Shown here piece after piece: positions 1 through 9,671 of a DNA stretch of 64,000 bases (the stretch's first letter is position 1; each line of letters begins with the position of its first letter). The notes under the pieces were generated by a model. The model saw only the letters and a program-made list of their open reading frames with translations, was not told the DNA's origin and ran no database searches. Location of the stretch: positions 2,391,501-2,455,500 of the forward strand of contig NZ_CP137624.1 in assembly GCF_033880585.1 (NCBI RefSeq), given 5' to 3'. The position numbers were made by a program, and so were the translations under genes. The stretch is from Lysinibacillus louembei (lineage in GTDB: Bacteria > Bacillota > Bacilli > Bacillales_A > Planococcaceae).

Positions 1-2
1 TC

Positions 3-1805
3 AAAGTAGTCATTGGTTTATCTGATGATATGGCAACTACACAAGGGCGTTTAGAGTTAATGAACGATGCATATCAAAAGCAAGCACAGGAAGCCGGTGT
101 TGTAAATACAGCACTGACGTCAACCTCTGCATTACAAGATATGATATTTGATTCTGCCCAGCGTACATTTGGCTCCTATCAAACGACTGCTGATATGGTT
201 AATCAACTTGGTACAGCAGCTTCAGGGGCCTTTAGTAGTCCAGCAGAAATTGTTGCATTTACTGAGCAAATGAACAAAACAATGGCAGTTGCAGGTGCCC
301 CTCCTGAAGCGATGTCCAGCGTAACACAGGCAATGACCTCTGGCACGATGGATAGCGCAGGGCTTAATAATTTAGCAAAACAGGCACCAGCTGTTGTTGG
401 AAATATTCAAAATTACCTTGAGGATGTCATGAATATAGATGCCTCTAACCTTAAACAATTAGCAACAGAGGGCGTCATTACAGCAGATGTTATCAAAAAT
501 GCGATGTTCTATGCAGCCGAGGACACCAATGCTGCTTTTGCGAGTATGCCTACTACGTGGGGGAATATATGGCAAAATATTAAAACAGGCGCCTTAGAAG
601 CATTTTCTCCGATATTACTAAAAATTAATGAGCTCGCTAATAGTGAAAAAATACAGCAAGTAATAGCTGGAATTGGTATAGCATTTGGGTTAGTTGCTGG
701 ATGGGCAATGACCGTAATGGATTTATTTATTACAATTGGGAGCTTTATTTATGATAATTGGTCATTGATTGCACCTATTGTGCTAGGTTTAGCAGGTGTT
801 TTACTCACACTAGCTACTTATTTAGGAATAGTAGAATTGGTCACAACATTAGTATCTGTGGCTACGTGGCTCTGGAATGCTGCCTTAACTGCTAATCCGA
901 TAGTATGGGTAATCATGGCGGTAATAGCTTTAGTAGCAATATTTTATTTGATAATCGCAGCCATCAATCATTTTGCGGGAACATCTATTAGTGCAACAGG
1001 AGCAATTATAGGGGCATTCGCAGTTTTAGGAGCCTTCATTTGGAATACTGTCGTTGGGGTACTTAATGCAGTGATTCAAGCCGTATGGTCTATTCTTGTT
1101 GATCCTTGGATTGCAATTATTGAATGGGTGTTAAATGTCTTTAATGGTGGATTTAATAGTTTTGGTGATGCAGTTGCAAACTTGATTGGGCAAATCATTT
1201 CATGGTTTTTGACACTTGGTAAAGTAGTAACTGAAATTATCGACGCTATATTTGGAACCAATTGGACAGCAGGGTTGTCGAAATTGCAAAAAAGTGTAGT
1301 TAAATGGGGTAAGAATGAAAATGCTATTACCTTAGATCGAGAGGCACCAACGTTTGATTCTAGGATAGAATATGGAGTTGCTTGGGATGGAGGATATGAT
1401 TTTGGATCTGGTCTACTTGATTTTAACAAAGAAGAAAAGCCACCAGAAGAACCACCTCCGTACGTTCCAGTAGAGCTACCACCTATGCAAGGTCCAGTTG
1501 ATCAATCCTTAGCATTTGGAGACCAATTAAACAAAGGCAATGAGCATAGTAAACAAATTGCAGATAATACAGGTGCCATGGCAAACGGCGTAGCGATGAT
1601 GAATGAGGACTTGCAATATATGCGCGATATCGCGGAGCGCGAGGCAATTAATCGTTATACAACGGCGGAAGTAATCGTTGATGCCCGCAGTGAAAACCAT
1701 ATTAATAGCGAGCTAGACATTGATGGTGTTATTGATCGCTTTGGCCAAAAGGTAGAGGAAGTTGCTGTTGGCTTGGCAGAGAGTGGGGGTGTCAGCCTTG
1801 TATAA
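3..1805 (+). CDS. Phage tail tape measure protein (5' end outside window), XkdO-like
   Basis: The reading frame is open to the left edge, so the true start lies upstream; the first Met seen, at 30, is internal. The visible 600 residues begin with a tape-measure N-terminal domain (residues such as SDDMATTQGRLELMND). Long hydrophobic stretches follow around residues 215-430, then a proline-rich linker (PPEEPPPYVPVELPPM) and a C-terminal segment with short helices. Tape measure proteins set tail length and help DNA passage in long-tailed phages. The next genes are LysM, XkdQ, XkdR, XkdS, XkdT and XkdU types, which places it as the XkdO equivalent of a contractile tail. The family call is confident; the full length cannot be judged. 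Confidence 0.85.
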   Translation, partial: KVVIGLSDDMATTQGRLELMNDAYQKQAQEAGVVNTALTSTSALQDMIFDSAQRTFGSYQTTADMVNQLGTAASGAFSSPAEIVAFTEQMNKTMAVAGAPPEAMSSVTQAMTSGTMDSAGLNNLAKQAPAVVGNIQNYLEDVMNIDASNLKQLATEGVITADVIKNAMFYAAEDTNAAFASMPTTWGNIWQNIKTGALEAFSPILLKINELANSEKIQQVIAGIGIAFGLVAGWAMTVMDLFITIGSFIYDNWSLIAPIVLGLAGVLLTLATYLGIVELVTTLVSVATWLWNAALTANPIVWVIMAVIALVAIFYLIIAAINHFAGTSISATGAIIGAFAVLGAFIWNTVVGVLNAVIQAVWSILVDPWIAIIEWVLNVFNGGFNSFGDAVANLIGQIISWFLTLGKVVTEIIDAIFGTNWTAGLSKLQKSVVKWGKNENAITLDREAPTFDSRIEYGVAWDGGYDFGSGLLDFNKEEKPPEEPPPYVPVELPPMQGPVDQSLAFGDQLNKGNEHSKQIADNTGAMANGVAMMNEDLQYMRDIAEREAINRYTTAEVIVDARSENHINSELDIDGVIDRFGQKVEEVAVGLAESGGVSLV

Positions 1806-2469
1806 TTTTTTTATTGACGGTGTACAGCTTCCTGTTGCACCTGCATCTATGTCCATGAAAATTAACAACAAAAACCAAACGATTGTTTTAATGAATGAAG
1901 GTGAGGTCAATATTCTCAAGAAGCCTGGTTTAACAGATATTGATTTTGAAATATTGCTCCCGAATGTTCCCTATCCGTTTGCGGTGTATCCGGACGGTTT
2001 TCAGCCCGCAGCATTTTATCTTGATAAATTAGAAGAATTAAAAGTATCGCAAGAGGCATTTTCATTCATCGTTAATCGTATGAGACCAGATGGCTCCTTA
2101 CTATTTGATACAAATTTTAAGGACGGGGAACCTAAAAAATTTTCATTGGAGAGCTATGAGATTGAGGAAGATGCTGAAAACGGCTTTGATGTCAATGTCA
2201 AAATTAGCTTGAAGCAATGGAGACCATTTGGCACAGTGAAAATTAAAGAGGATAAAACATCTAAGAAAAAAGCTGTATCCATTGAAAAACAGCGTCCTGT
2301 CACAGGTAAAAAAACACCTAAAACCCATACAGTAAAGCAGGGGGATACGTTATGGGCTATTGCCAAAAAATATTTAGGTGATGGCTCAAAATATACACAG
2401 CTCGCTAAACTCAACAACATTAGCAACCCTAATATTATCAAGGTAGGGCAGGTGATTAAGCTTGGGTAA
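1798..2469 (+). CDS. xkdP: LysM-containing phage tail protein, XkdP-like
   Basis: This 223-residue protein starts most plausibly at TTG 1798, about 7 bases after a GGGGGTG ribosome site; it overlaps the tape-measure stop by a few bases. An in-frame TTG at 1762 would add 12 residues but lacks a site. The C-terminal 47 residues are a clear LysM fold (TVKQGDTLWAIAKKYLGD, then NPNIIKVGQVIKLG). The N-terminal part resembles the XkdP/gp53-like tail protein family. In myophage tails it sits between tape measure and baseplate hub and probably binds peptidoglycan or joins the tube to the baseplate. Its place in the xkdO-P-Q-R-S-T-U order supports the call. Confidence 0.85.
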   Translation: MYNFFIDGVQLPVAPASMSMKINNKNQTIVLMNEGEVNILKKPGLTDIDFEILLPNVPYPFAVYPDGFQPAAFYLDKLEELKVSQEAFSFIVNRMRPDGSLLFDTNFKDGEPKKFSLESYEIEEDAENGFDVNVKISLKQWRPFGTVKIKEDKTSKKKAVSIEKQRPVTGKKTPKTHTVKQGDTLWAIAKKYLGDGSKYTQLAKLNNISNPNIIKVGQVIKLG

Positions 2470-3424
2470 GGGACGGTTATACATTACGTCAAGAGGGCGG
2501 ACTTTTGATTGTGCAGTGCTAGAGCCAGTTATTTGGGAAACACAACGAAAAGGATCACCTGGCAAGCTAGAATTTAGTGTTATTAAGGACAAGGTGCTCG
2601 GTTTTCATGAGGGCGATGAGGTGTACTTTGAATATGATGGAAAGCCAATTTTTAATGGCTTTGTTTTTACAAAAAAACGCTCAAATAATCGCATTATATC
2701 AGTTACAGCATTCGATCAGCTATGGTACTTCAAAAACAAAGACACTTACACATATAAAGCAAAAACAGCGTCACAGGTGCTACAAATGCTAATCAAGGAT
2801 TTTAGATTGCAGGCAGGTGTGATTGCGGATACAAAATATGTGATTGCCTCACGTGTGGAGGATAATACGGATTTATATGGCATTATGGACAATGCGCTAA
2901 GCATGACAACCCAAAATACAGGTGTTCTTTATGTTTTATATGATGATTGTGGCAAATTAAGCTTGCGTGATGTAAAAATGCTGAAGCTTGACCTTTTAAT
3001 CGATGCAGAAAGTGGCGAAACCTTTGATTATACAAGCTCTATCGCAGATAACACCTATAACAGAATTAAGCTATCACGAGAAAATAAAGAAACAGGTAAG
3101 CGTGAAATTTTTATTGTCCAGCATGGCGAAAATATTAATCAATGGGGCATGATTCAGTACACAGATAAAGTAGAGGATGGCGAAAATGGCGCAGCGAAAG
3201 CACATGCGCTGTTGTCATTATATAATCAAAAATCGCGTCAGCTTCATATAAACAGCGTGTTTGGTGATATAAGGGTGCGTGGTGGCTCATTAGTAGGTGT
3301 GCAAATGTATTTAGGTGACCTAACTGTATCGAATTATATGATGGTGGAAACAGTTAAGCATACATTTTCTGAGGGAGATTATCGCATGGATTTAAAGCTG
3401 ATTGGAGGGGAATTTATTGCGTAA
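2462..3424 (+). CDS. xkdQ: Phage baseplate hub protein, XkdQ-like
   Basis: The 320-residue product starts at TTG 2462 and overlaps the LysM gene by 8 bases, which suggests translational coupling. It opens with a beta-rich segment (ITSRGRTFDCAVLEPVIWET) typical of XkdQ/YqbQ proteins, the hub or late-control-D-like part of contractile tails that joins tail tube to spike. The fold call rests on family resemblance and gene order rather than a catalytic motif; no signal peptide or membrane segment is visible. Confidence 0.8.
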   Translation: MGKGRLYITSRGRTFDCAVLEPVIWETQRKGSPGKLEFSVIKDKVLGFHEGDEVYFEYDGKPIFNGFVFTKKRSNNRIISVTAFDQLWYFKNKDTYTYKAKTASQVLQMLIKDFRLQAGVIADTKYVIASRVEDNTDLYGIMDNALSMTTQNTGVLYVLYDDCGKLSLRDVKMLKLDLLIDAESGETFDYTSSIADNTYNRIKLSRENKETGKREIFIVQHGENINQWGMIQYTDKVEDGENGAAKAHALLSLYNQKSRQLHINSVFGDIRVRGGSLVGVQMYLGDLTVSNYMMVETVKHTFSEGDYRMDLKLIGGEFIA

Positions 3425-3803
3425 TATGTCAGACATTATACAAACAATCCGCCAATTAGTATTAGATGCTGTAAATGCTCAAAAACTTGCCACAGTCGTC
3501 TATGGAACAGTGATTAGCACTGCACCATTAAAAGTACAGGTGGACCAAAAGCTTATTTTAGAGCAGGAGCATTTAAAGCTAACACGTGCAGTAAAGAATT
3601 ATGAGGTAGAAATGACGGTAGACCACCTCACCGAAAGTCGCTCAGGAGGTAGTGGTGATGCAGCCTATGGGGAGCACAATCATGAATATAAGGGGCGTAA
3701 AAAGTTTCTGATTCATAATGGCTTAGTCGTTGGTGATAGCGTCACAATGCTTCGTACACATGGTGGTCAACAATATATAATTCTAGACAAAGGGGTGATG
3801 TAA
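3417..3803 (+). CDS. xkdR: DUF2577 phage tail protein, XkdR-like
   Basis: This is a 128-residue protein. TTG 3417 is chosen because it stands 6 bases after GGAGGGG; ATG 3426 is in frame but too far from that site. It contains the usual DUF2577 layout: an N-terminal helix (IIQTIRQLVLDAVNAQK), a small OB-like beta domain and a C-terminal segment describing a high-copy beta turn (GDSVTMLRTHGGQQYIILDK). It overlaps the XkdQ-like gene by 8 bases and the next start by 1 base. Function in the baseplate is inferred from position. Confidence 0.75.
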   Translation: MRNMSDIIQTIRQLVLDAVNAQKLATVVYGTVISTAPLKVQVDQKLILEQEHLKLTRAVKNYEVEMTVDHLTESRSGGSGDAAYGEHNHEYKGRKKFLIHNGLVVGDSVTMLRTHGGQQYIILDKGVM

Positions 3804-4216
3804 TGCTACCAACTGCATTTCAAGAAAACGATGGCTTAGAAATGATTTTCGAACAACAAACTCAAACCTCTAGAACGTACAAAATCGATTTTGAAAAAAA
3901 ACGTATCATTGGCTATGTAGATGAACGCGAAGCTGTTAAACAATTTATTATTAAAGCGCTCAATACAGAGCGCTATGAATATTTAATTTATAGCTGGGAT
4001 TATGGCACTGAAATGGCGCGTCTATTTGGTAAGCCAATTCCTTATATTTATTCAGAATTAAAAGGGCTAATTACAGAAGCATTGACGCAGGATGATCGTA
4101 TCGAAAGCGTTGATGCTTTTTCCTTTAGCCATTACAAAAACAAAGTGCATGTGCAAATGACTGTGCACACTATTTTTGGGCCAATTGAAGCAGAAAGAGA
4201 GGTGACAGTAGCCTAA
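3803..4216 (+). CDS. xkdS: DUF2634 baseplate wedge protein, XkdS-like (gp25-like)
   Basis: This is a 137-residue protein whose ATG shares one base with the preceding TAA stop. The text FIIKALNTERYEYLIYSWDYG is characteristic of DUF2634/XkdS. These proteins resemble the gp25 lysozyme-like sheath-initiator fold that starts sheath assembly on the baseplate. The next gene is baseplate J, the usual partner. No enzymatic residues are recognised, as expected for a structural wedge component. Confidence 0.8.
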   Translation: MLPTAFQENDGLEMIFEQQTQTSRTYKIDFEKKRIIGYVDEREAVKQFIIKALNTERYEYLIYSWDYGTEMARLFGKPIPYIYSELKGLITEALTQDDRIESVDAFSFSHYKNKVHVQMTVHTIFGPIEAEREVTVA

Positions 4217-5274
4217 TGTTTGAACGTGAAACCTTTGAAGCAATTATAGAGCGTATGCTAGAGCGCGTTAGTCACGATGTAGATAAACGAGAAGGCTCCA
4301 TTATTTATGATGCAGGAGCGATGACAGCGAAAGAGCTACAAGAAATGTATATCGCGCTTGATGGCGTTATTTTAGAAACATTTCCTGAAACTGCCTCACG
4401 CCCTAATTTAATTCGACGAGCTGCCGAGTATGGCGTATACCCATACCCTGCGACACATGCCATTTTAAAAGGTGAGTTTAATCAAGATATACCAATCGGC
4501 TCACGCTTTTCACTTGATGAATTAAATTATATTGTCATTCAGCGAATAGGCGTTGGTGTTTATGAGATGCAATGCGAAGAAATTGGCAGTATAGGCAATA
4601 CTCAATTTGGTCAGCTTATACCAATTGACTATATTGATGGCTTACAGCGTGCCGAGCTGACAGAGCTGCTAATACCTGGTGAGGAAGAGGAGCCGACAGA
4701 GGATTTTCGCGTGCGCTTTTTCTTAACGCGCAATCAAGTGCCTTATGGCGGAAATCGCGATGATTATAAACAAAAAGTGATGGAAATACCAGGTGTTGGT
4801 GGCGTCAAGCCATATCGTACACCATCTGGCGGAGGCACAGTTGGTCTTACGATTATCGATTCAAACTATGAGCCTCCTTCCCAAGCGGTCATCGATGAAG
4901 TACAAACATTCATCGATCCGATACCTAATAATGGTGAAGGATTAGGTATTGCCCCATACGGACATCGTGTAACGGTTCAAGCTGTAGAGACGGTAACTGT
5001 TGATTTATCAATGAAGCTTGTCTTAAATGGTGCAACGATTGGACAGGTACAGACTGACATTGAAGAAATTACTGAAGCTTATTTTTTAGAGCAGCGTAAA
5101 GCATGGGATAAGGAGGATTTTCTAATTGTCCGCCAATTGCAAATAGAATCTCGAATATTGGAAGTGGCAGGTGTTAATGATGTACTACAATCCACAATTA
5201 ATCAGGTGAATAGTAATTTATTATTAACAGCTAGTCAAATTCCTGTATTAGGGACGGTGACACTGTATGAGTAA
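4216..5274 (+). CDS. xkdT: Baseplate J family protein, XkdT-like
   Basis: The 352-residue product starts at an ATG overlapping the preceding stop by one base. It carries the Baseplate_J signature: an N-terminal helix with DKREGSIIYDAGAMTAKELQ, a middle with RVRFFLTRNQVPYGGNRDDYKQ, and the GVGGVKPYRTPSGGGTVGL stretch. It builds the wedge of contractile-tail baseplates. It is followed, with an 8-base overlap, by the XkdU-type gene, as in PBSX-like elements. Confidence 0.9.
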   Translation: MFERETFEAIIERMLERVSHDVDKREGSIIYDAGAMTAKELQEMYIALDGVILETFPETASRPNLIRRAAEYGVYPYPATHAILKGEFNQDIPIGSRFSLDELNYIVIQRIGVGVYEMQCEEIGSIGNTQFGQLIPIDYIDGLQRAELTELLIPGEEEEPTEDFRVRFFLTRNQVPYGGNRDDYKQKVMEIPGVGGVKPYRTPSGGGTVGLTIIDSNYEPPSQAVIDEVQTFIDPIPNNGEGLGIAPYGHRVTVQAVETVTVDLSMKLVLNGATIGQVQTDIEEITEAYFLEQRKAWDKEDFLIVRQLQIESRILEVAGVNDVLQSTINQVNSNLLLTASQIPVLGTVTLYE

Positions 5275-5875
5275 TCGTATTATGAACAACCTCCCACCCA
5301 TTTATGATGGCATTAAGGAAATGGAAAAGCTATCAAGTACGGTTGCTACAGAGATGGATGCATTAGAAGCAGCTAAAAAAAGAGTAGAAGATGAACAATT
5401 TATTATGACCGCTAGTGAAAAGGCAATTCGTACAAGAGAGCACGCTTATAATATTAGGGCTGATGCAACAACGGAATCTTTAGATTTTCGTCGCAGACGC
5501 TTAATTGTTCGGCAATCTACTCGTTTGCCAATGACTCAGCGAAAAGTACATGAAATTATTAATGAGCTAGTAGGGGAAGGCAATTGGGAGGAGCAATTAA
5601 GCGTAGAAATGTGTGAAGCATTGTTTGTATTTGATGCTTCCAGTAACTCTGTTGATAAAGAAATCGACTATACACTTGATCGTATCATCCCGCTCAACAT
5701 TGCTTTAAAAATTGCAAGGCGACTCACAACAAAACTGCATGTACCAAGCTTTATGATGAGTGGCTCTGAAATTACTTTGCATCCGATGAATATTGAAGAT
5801 ATTAAGCAGCAAACAACAACCAATAACCTAACAGCGATGAAAACCGCTGCCAAAATAACATTAACACCAATGTAA
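5267..5875 (+). CDS. xkdU: DUF2313 (YmfQ/XkdU-like) phage baseplate protein
   Basis: This is a 202-residue protein beginning at ATG 5267 inside the end of the baseplate J gene. The N-terminal half is helical with a charged region (RTREHAYNIRADATTESLDFRR), as in the YmfQ/DUF2313 family found between baseplate J and tail fibres in Mu-like and PBSX-like tails. It probably connects wedge to fibre. The C-terminal 30 residues are Thr/Asn rich and may be a linker. Followed by a GAAAGGAG ribosome site for the fibre gene. Confidence 0.8.
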   Translation: MSNRIMNNLPPIYDGIKEMEKLSSTVATEMDALEAAKKRVEDEQFIMTASEKAIRTREHAYNIRADATTESLDFRRRRLIVRQSTRLPMTQRKVHEIINELVGEGNWEEQLSVEMCEALFVFDASSNSVDKEIDYTLDRIIPLNIALKIARRLTTKLHVPSFMMSGSEITLHPMNIEDIKQQTTTNNLTAMKTAAKITLTPM

Positions 5876-5891
5876 TGAAAGGAGTGATACT

Positions 5892-7364
5892 GTGACACAA
5901 TATGGCACAATCATAACAAATGTTGGCTTAGCTCAAATCGCCAACGCCCAAGTGACACAGCAAAAGGTCGGCTTACAATATATCGCGCTTGGAGATGGAA
6001 ATGGCTCCTACTACGTACCAACAGCCAATCAAAGTGCATTAGTCAATGAAGTATGGCGAGGCCCTGTATCGAATGTAATCATTGACCCAGCAAACGACAA
6101 TCGCATTATTATCGAGGGTCTCATCCCCCCAACAGTAGGCGGCTTCACAATCCGTGAAATCGCTGTATTTGATGACCAAAACCAGTTAATTGCAGTAGGA
6201 CAATACCCAGAAAAATATAAACCTCAGCTAAGCGAAGGTGTCTCAGAAGAAACACTTATCCACTTCGTTATTGAAACGAATAATGTAGATGCTGTAGAGC
6301 TAGCCATTGATCCAACGATTATTATTGCTAGTCGTGAATATGTGGATGAGAAGGTTGCGGCTGTTAGTTCGGATTTGATGCGGATGGAAGAGGAGTTTGT
6401 TGCGCACTTGGACAATGAGACTGTACATCTTAAAGAGGGTGAGCGTGATAAGATTGCAAATTCATGGCAAAAAGGTGTTTATAATGATGTCTCTGTTACA
6501 AATCTTGGTACAAGGATAGCTACAAGGTTAATGACATTCAATGATTGGGATGTTAATAACTCAAAATTGGATGCCACTTACATTAATATTCCTACTAATA
6601 ATTTTTCAGGAATAATTAAGCTAACTCTATTTAGTGGTTATAATGTTACAAACGCAATGGGCGGTGCAGAAGTGCTCTATCATATTGGTAAAGTTAACGA
6701 AACTACTTATGCCAATGAAAAAAAAATAATTTCTATGTCTAGCCATTTTACAGCTAGATTTTATGTAGGAGACGCGGTATATCTAGCAAATAGATTATAC
6801 ATTCCTATTACGAAAGCGCCGAATTCAAGAAATCTACTCTGTGTGAAAATAGAATTGATTGCGGCAGATGATGGGCAAGCGTATAATCTGATAAATAATA
6901 TTACGATGTCTCGTGACCCACTTATAGCAGAACCGCACCCTTGGACACCACAAACATCTAGTTTTGTGCAAAAAACAGGAGAAAATACAATCACCGGTTT
7001 ACTTACGACAAAAGAAGATGTAGTGATAGAAGGGAATGTAAGGAGTCTTGTTTTTCGCACACCTAATAAAACTCATCAAGCATCATTACGTCTGAATGCT
7101 TCTGATGAAAACGATTTTGGTCTAGATATTTGGAGAAACGGCACCGTGGGCCTGCGTATTGATAGGTTTGGTAAAACTTTTGTGCAAGACCGTGAGGGGA
7201 GCTTGTTCAATTTAGCCGATTTACCTTTTTTCTTGCGTTGGGGTTATCCGAATCCTGAAGGAACTGTGACCGCAGTTCCAGGAACTCTCTATTTAGAAGC
7301 TACGAACGGAAGGCTGTATGTTAAGCAATCCGGATATGGAAATACAGGGTGGGTGATGAAATGA
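5892..7364 (+). CDS. Tail fibre/collar protein, first copy (XkdV-like, DUF3751 N-terminus)
   Basis: The 490-residue product starts at GTG 5892 behind AAAGGAG. Residues 1-155 form the tail-collar fibre module (TQYGTIITNVGLAQIANAQV, GGFTIREIAVFDDQNQLIAVG) that anchors the fibre to the baseplate. The middle is beta-rich with no repeats I recognise. The C-terminal 35 residues (GTLYLEATNGRLYVKQSG) resemble the end domain of many Gram-positive phage fibres. Residues 1-155 are nearly duplicated in the gene at 8086, while everything after that differs, so this is one of two alternative receptor-binding modules. Receptor specificity cannot be read from sequence. Confidence 0.85.
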   Translation: MTQYGTIITNVGLAQIANAQVTQQKVGLQYIALGDGNGSYYVPTANQSALVNEVWRGPVSNVIIDPANDNRIIIEGLIPPTVGGFTIREIAVFDDQNQLIAVGQYPEKYKPQLSEGVSEETLIHFVIETNNVDAVELAIDPTIIIASREYVDEKVAAVSSDLMRMEEEFVAHLDNETVHLKEGERDKIANSWQKGVYNDVSVTNLGTRIATRLMTFNDWDVNNSKLDATYINIPTNNFSGIIKLTLFSGYNVTNAMGGAEVLYHIGKVNETTYANEKKIISMSSHFTARFYVGDAVYLANRLYIPITKAPNSRNLLCVKIELIAADDGQAYNLINNITMSRDPLIAEPHPWTPQTSSFVQKTGENTITGLLTTKEDVVIEGNVRSLVFRTPNKTHQASLRLNASDENDFGLDIWRNGTVGLRIDRFGKTFVQDREGSLFNLADLPFFLRWGYPNPEGTVTAVPGTLYLEATNGRLYVKQSGYGNTGWVMK

Positions 7365-7753
7365 TAAAAGAGCTTAAAACTGTAGTTATCTTAGACAATG
7401 AAATCATCAACGTTGGTGAATGGGATTATCAAGAGCAACGAGTTGTGTCAAATCAAGCAAAAATTGATGCAGCTATTGAACACAATGTAGCTGTAGACGA
7501 AGAAAATTATATTGAAATGCCTGCCCCAATTATTGAAACAATTCAGCGAAATCCGTTACCAGCTGGTGCAATAGTAGAAGAAAGAGAAATGCACTACACA
7601 GATGAGCATGGTTGGCGTGAAGTTAGCTGGACACCTCTAATGACAGCGGATGAAAAGATAGCTAACTTAGAGCAAGAAAAAGAGCAATTGGCTCAAACAT
7701 TAGATATGGTTTTAATTGATTTAATTCCAGCGTTATTCACCAGAGGAGAGTGA
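7361..7753 (+). CDS. Small fibre-associated phage protein with C-terminal coiled coil
   Basis: This is a 130-residue protein. ATG 7361 overlaps the fibre stop (ATGA), and GGGTG lies just upstream; a GTG at 7349 is in frame but less likely. The N-terminal half has a short beta motif (EIINVGEWDYQ) and the C-terminus a predicted coiled coil (KIANLEQEKEQLAQTLD) followed by a hydrophobic tail. The coiled coil resembles the whole of the 65-residue protein at 10002. Position directly after a fibre suggests a fibre chaperone or tip protein, but this is inference. Confidence 0.7.
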   Translation: MIKELKTVVILDNEIINVGEWDYQEQRVVSNQAKIDAAIEHNVAVDEENYIEMPAPIIETIQRNPLPAGAIVEEREMHYTDEHGWREVSWTPLMTADEKIANLEQEKEQLAQTLDMVLIDLIPALFTRGE

Positions 7754-7759
7754 TTTTAA

Positions 7760-7933
7760 ATGGTTACATTTATAGCAGGGCGCATTATGTTAGAGGCAGA
7801 TAAATCAATGCAACAGGGGCAAGACAAGTACAAAGCTTACTTTGTTAATACATCAATCTATCATAAGCATAAAGATGTTGTAGACACAATTTTACGAACA
7901 GACGGATATACAGATGTTATTGTAACGACTTAA
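7760..7933 (+). CDS. Small phage protein of 57 residues, unknown function
   Basis: A short open frame begins with ATG 7760 seven bases after the preceding gene and ends with TAA at 7931. A GAGGAG stretch at 7743-7748, within the end of the previous gene, is the likely ribosome site. The product starts MVTFIAGRIMLEADKSMQQ and contains YKAYFVNTSIYHK. Tiny genes at this place, between fibre and lysis genes, are usual in phages of this type. The frame is followed directly by a terminator, which supports it as the last gene of its transcript. Confidence 0.65.
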   Translation: MVTFIAGRIMLEADKSMQQGQDKYKAYFVNTSIYHKHKDVVDTILRTDGYTDVIVTT

Positions 7934-7979
7934 TAGTTCCCAAATGTGTATCAATGAAAACACTGTGGATTAAGCATAA

Positions 7980-8023
7980 CGAAAGATAATCATTTAAACG
8001 ATTATCTTTCGTATTTTTATTTT
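7980..8023 (+). terminator. Rho-independent terminator between the two fibre cassettes
   Basis: A 12-bp perfect stem (CGAAAGATAATC with GATTATCTTTCG) has an 8-base loop and is followed by TATTTTTATTTT. It separates the first fibre cassette from the second. Confidence 0.8.
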
Positions 8024-8085
8024 AAATAATCATTAAAACTACTTGAGCAATACGAAAAATACTTATAGATGAAAGGAATGATATT

Positions 8086-9660
8086 GTGACACAATACGGC
8101 ACACTTATAACGAATATTGGTTTAGCCAAGATTGCCAATGCACAAGTGACACAACAAAAGGTCGGCTTACAATATATCGCACTTGGAGATGGAAATGGCT
8201 CACATTACGTTCCAACACAAAGCCAGAGTGCGTTAGTCAATGAAGTATGGCGTGGCCCCGTTGCAAATGTAACAATTGATTCAATGAATGACAATCGAAT
8301 TATTATTGATAGTGTTATCCCATCTGATGTAGGTGGCTTTACAATTCGAGAGATTGGTATATTTGATGAAGAGAATCAACTAATTGCATTAGGGCAGTAT
8401 CCAGAGAAATATAAACCACAGTTAAATGAAGGAATAACAGAAGAAACGCTAATTCATTTTGTTATTGAAACAAATAATGCAGATGCTGTTGAACTATCAA
8501 TTGACCCTACAATTATTGTTGCTAGTCGTAAATATGTGGATGAACGAGTTGCAACTGTTAGTACTAATTTGATGGAGTTGGAAGAGGATTTTACTGCGCA
8601 TAAGGGCAATTTTAATAAGGAAATTTTGATGCAACATAAATTTTATGTAGATGGGGCAACGGGTTCAGATGCAATAGGCGATGGTACAGAAGATAAACCT
8701 TTTAAAACTCTTAAAAAGGCTATGGATGTTTTACAAAATAAAACGTCAGCAAAAGGTGTGGAAATTCGTATTAAGCCAGGTGTATATCGTGAAAATATAT
8801 TTCTTGAGGCTGACGTATCTCTTCGATTAACTGCTTGTGATGGGGAAGTTTTCATAATACATGAATCTACAAGTGTTAATGACAATAATAACGTTACTAT
8901 GATGTTTTGGAGATTACGATCATTGTATTTTCACCAAGAGAATGGCGGCTCTTTTCAAATTCTAATTGATCCAAAAGGTATGAATTCAAGAGCGTTAGAT
9001 ATTCGTTATGTACCTGAAGTTGCTGTTGGTTCGCTAGCTACAGTAGGGGGAGTAGTTGGGGCAGATATTAGCAAGGTAGTAGCTTTAAAAACTGATAATT
9101 CAACTGCAAATATATCAATAAAATTTGTTAATTCTGATATAGTTATTTCTAATGGATTTGGTTCTACCTTAGTCAATAGTGGCATTACGTTTACTAATTG
9201 TAATCGAATAATTAATGAGAGGGGCGCTATATTTTCGAATGCATTAGGCGATGCGTATATAGGTGTACCTGTATATAACATGAATAACGCAGGGATGTAT
9301 CTTAACTATGTTAACAATGGAATTATCATAGAAAGTGGCGAAAATGCAAATGGCAGGTATATCAAATTTGCAGACGGTACATTGATTTGTATAACAAACA
9401 ATCTACAGTGCCCTTCTGTGAATACTCAAATACCTAACTCTGGTCTTTATCGTAGTGATTCTTTGAGTTGGACATTTCCGGCAGTTTTTATTAATGTGGC
9501 TTCAATAGCAATGCGAGTTACAATGGGGGCAAGTAGTAGTTGGGCAACTATAGGTGGACAAGCTACAACTGCATATAGTGCCAGTTATCAAATATATTCA
9601 TCGATTCCTTATCCAGCAAATTCACAGGTATCAGGAATTGCCATTGGACGATGGAAATAA
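8086..9660 (+). CDS. Tail fibre/tailspike protein, second copy with beta-helix C-terminus
   Basis: The 524-residue product starts at GTG 8086 behind GAAAGGAATGATATT, a leader almost the same as that of the first fibre gene. Residues 1-155 match the collar module of the gene at 5892 closely. From residue about 185 the protein changes to a pectate-lyase-like right-handed beta helix: FYVDGATGSDAIGDG and KPFKTLKKAMDVL are typical first-turn motifs of phage tailspikes. The C-terminal 100 residues contain a Ser/Trp-rich beta segment. A polysaccharide or teichoic-acid target is plausible, but no catalytic residues are identified. Confidence 0.85.
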   Translation: MTQYGTLITNIGLAKIANAQVTQQKVGLQYIALGDGNGSHYVPTQSQSALVNEVWRGPVANVTIDSMNDNRIIIDSVIPSDVGGFTIREIGIFDEENQLIALGQYPEKYKPQLNEGITEETLIHFVIETNNADAVELSIDPTIIVASRKYVDERVATVSTNLMELEEDFTAHKGNFNKEILMQHKFYVDGATGSDAIGDGTEDKPFKTLKKAMDVLQNKTSAKGVEIRIKPGVYRENIFLEADVSLRLTACDGEVFIIHESTSVNDNNNVTMMFWRLRSLYFHQENGGSFQILIDPKGMNSRALDIRYVPEVAVGSLATVGGVVGADISKVVALKTDNSTANISIKFVNSDIVISNGFGSTLVNSGITFTNCNRIINERGAIFSNALGDAYIGVPVYNMNNAGMYLNYVNNGIIIESGENANGRYIKFADGTLICITNNLQCPSVNTQIPNSGLYRSDSLSWTFPAVFINVASIAMRVTMGASSSWATIGGQATTAYSASYQIYSSIPYPANSQVSGIAIGRWK

Positions 9661-9671
9661 GGAGGATAAAT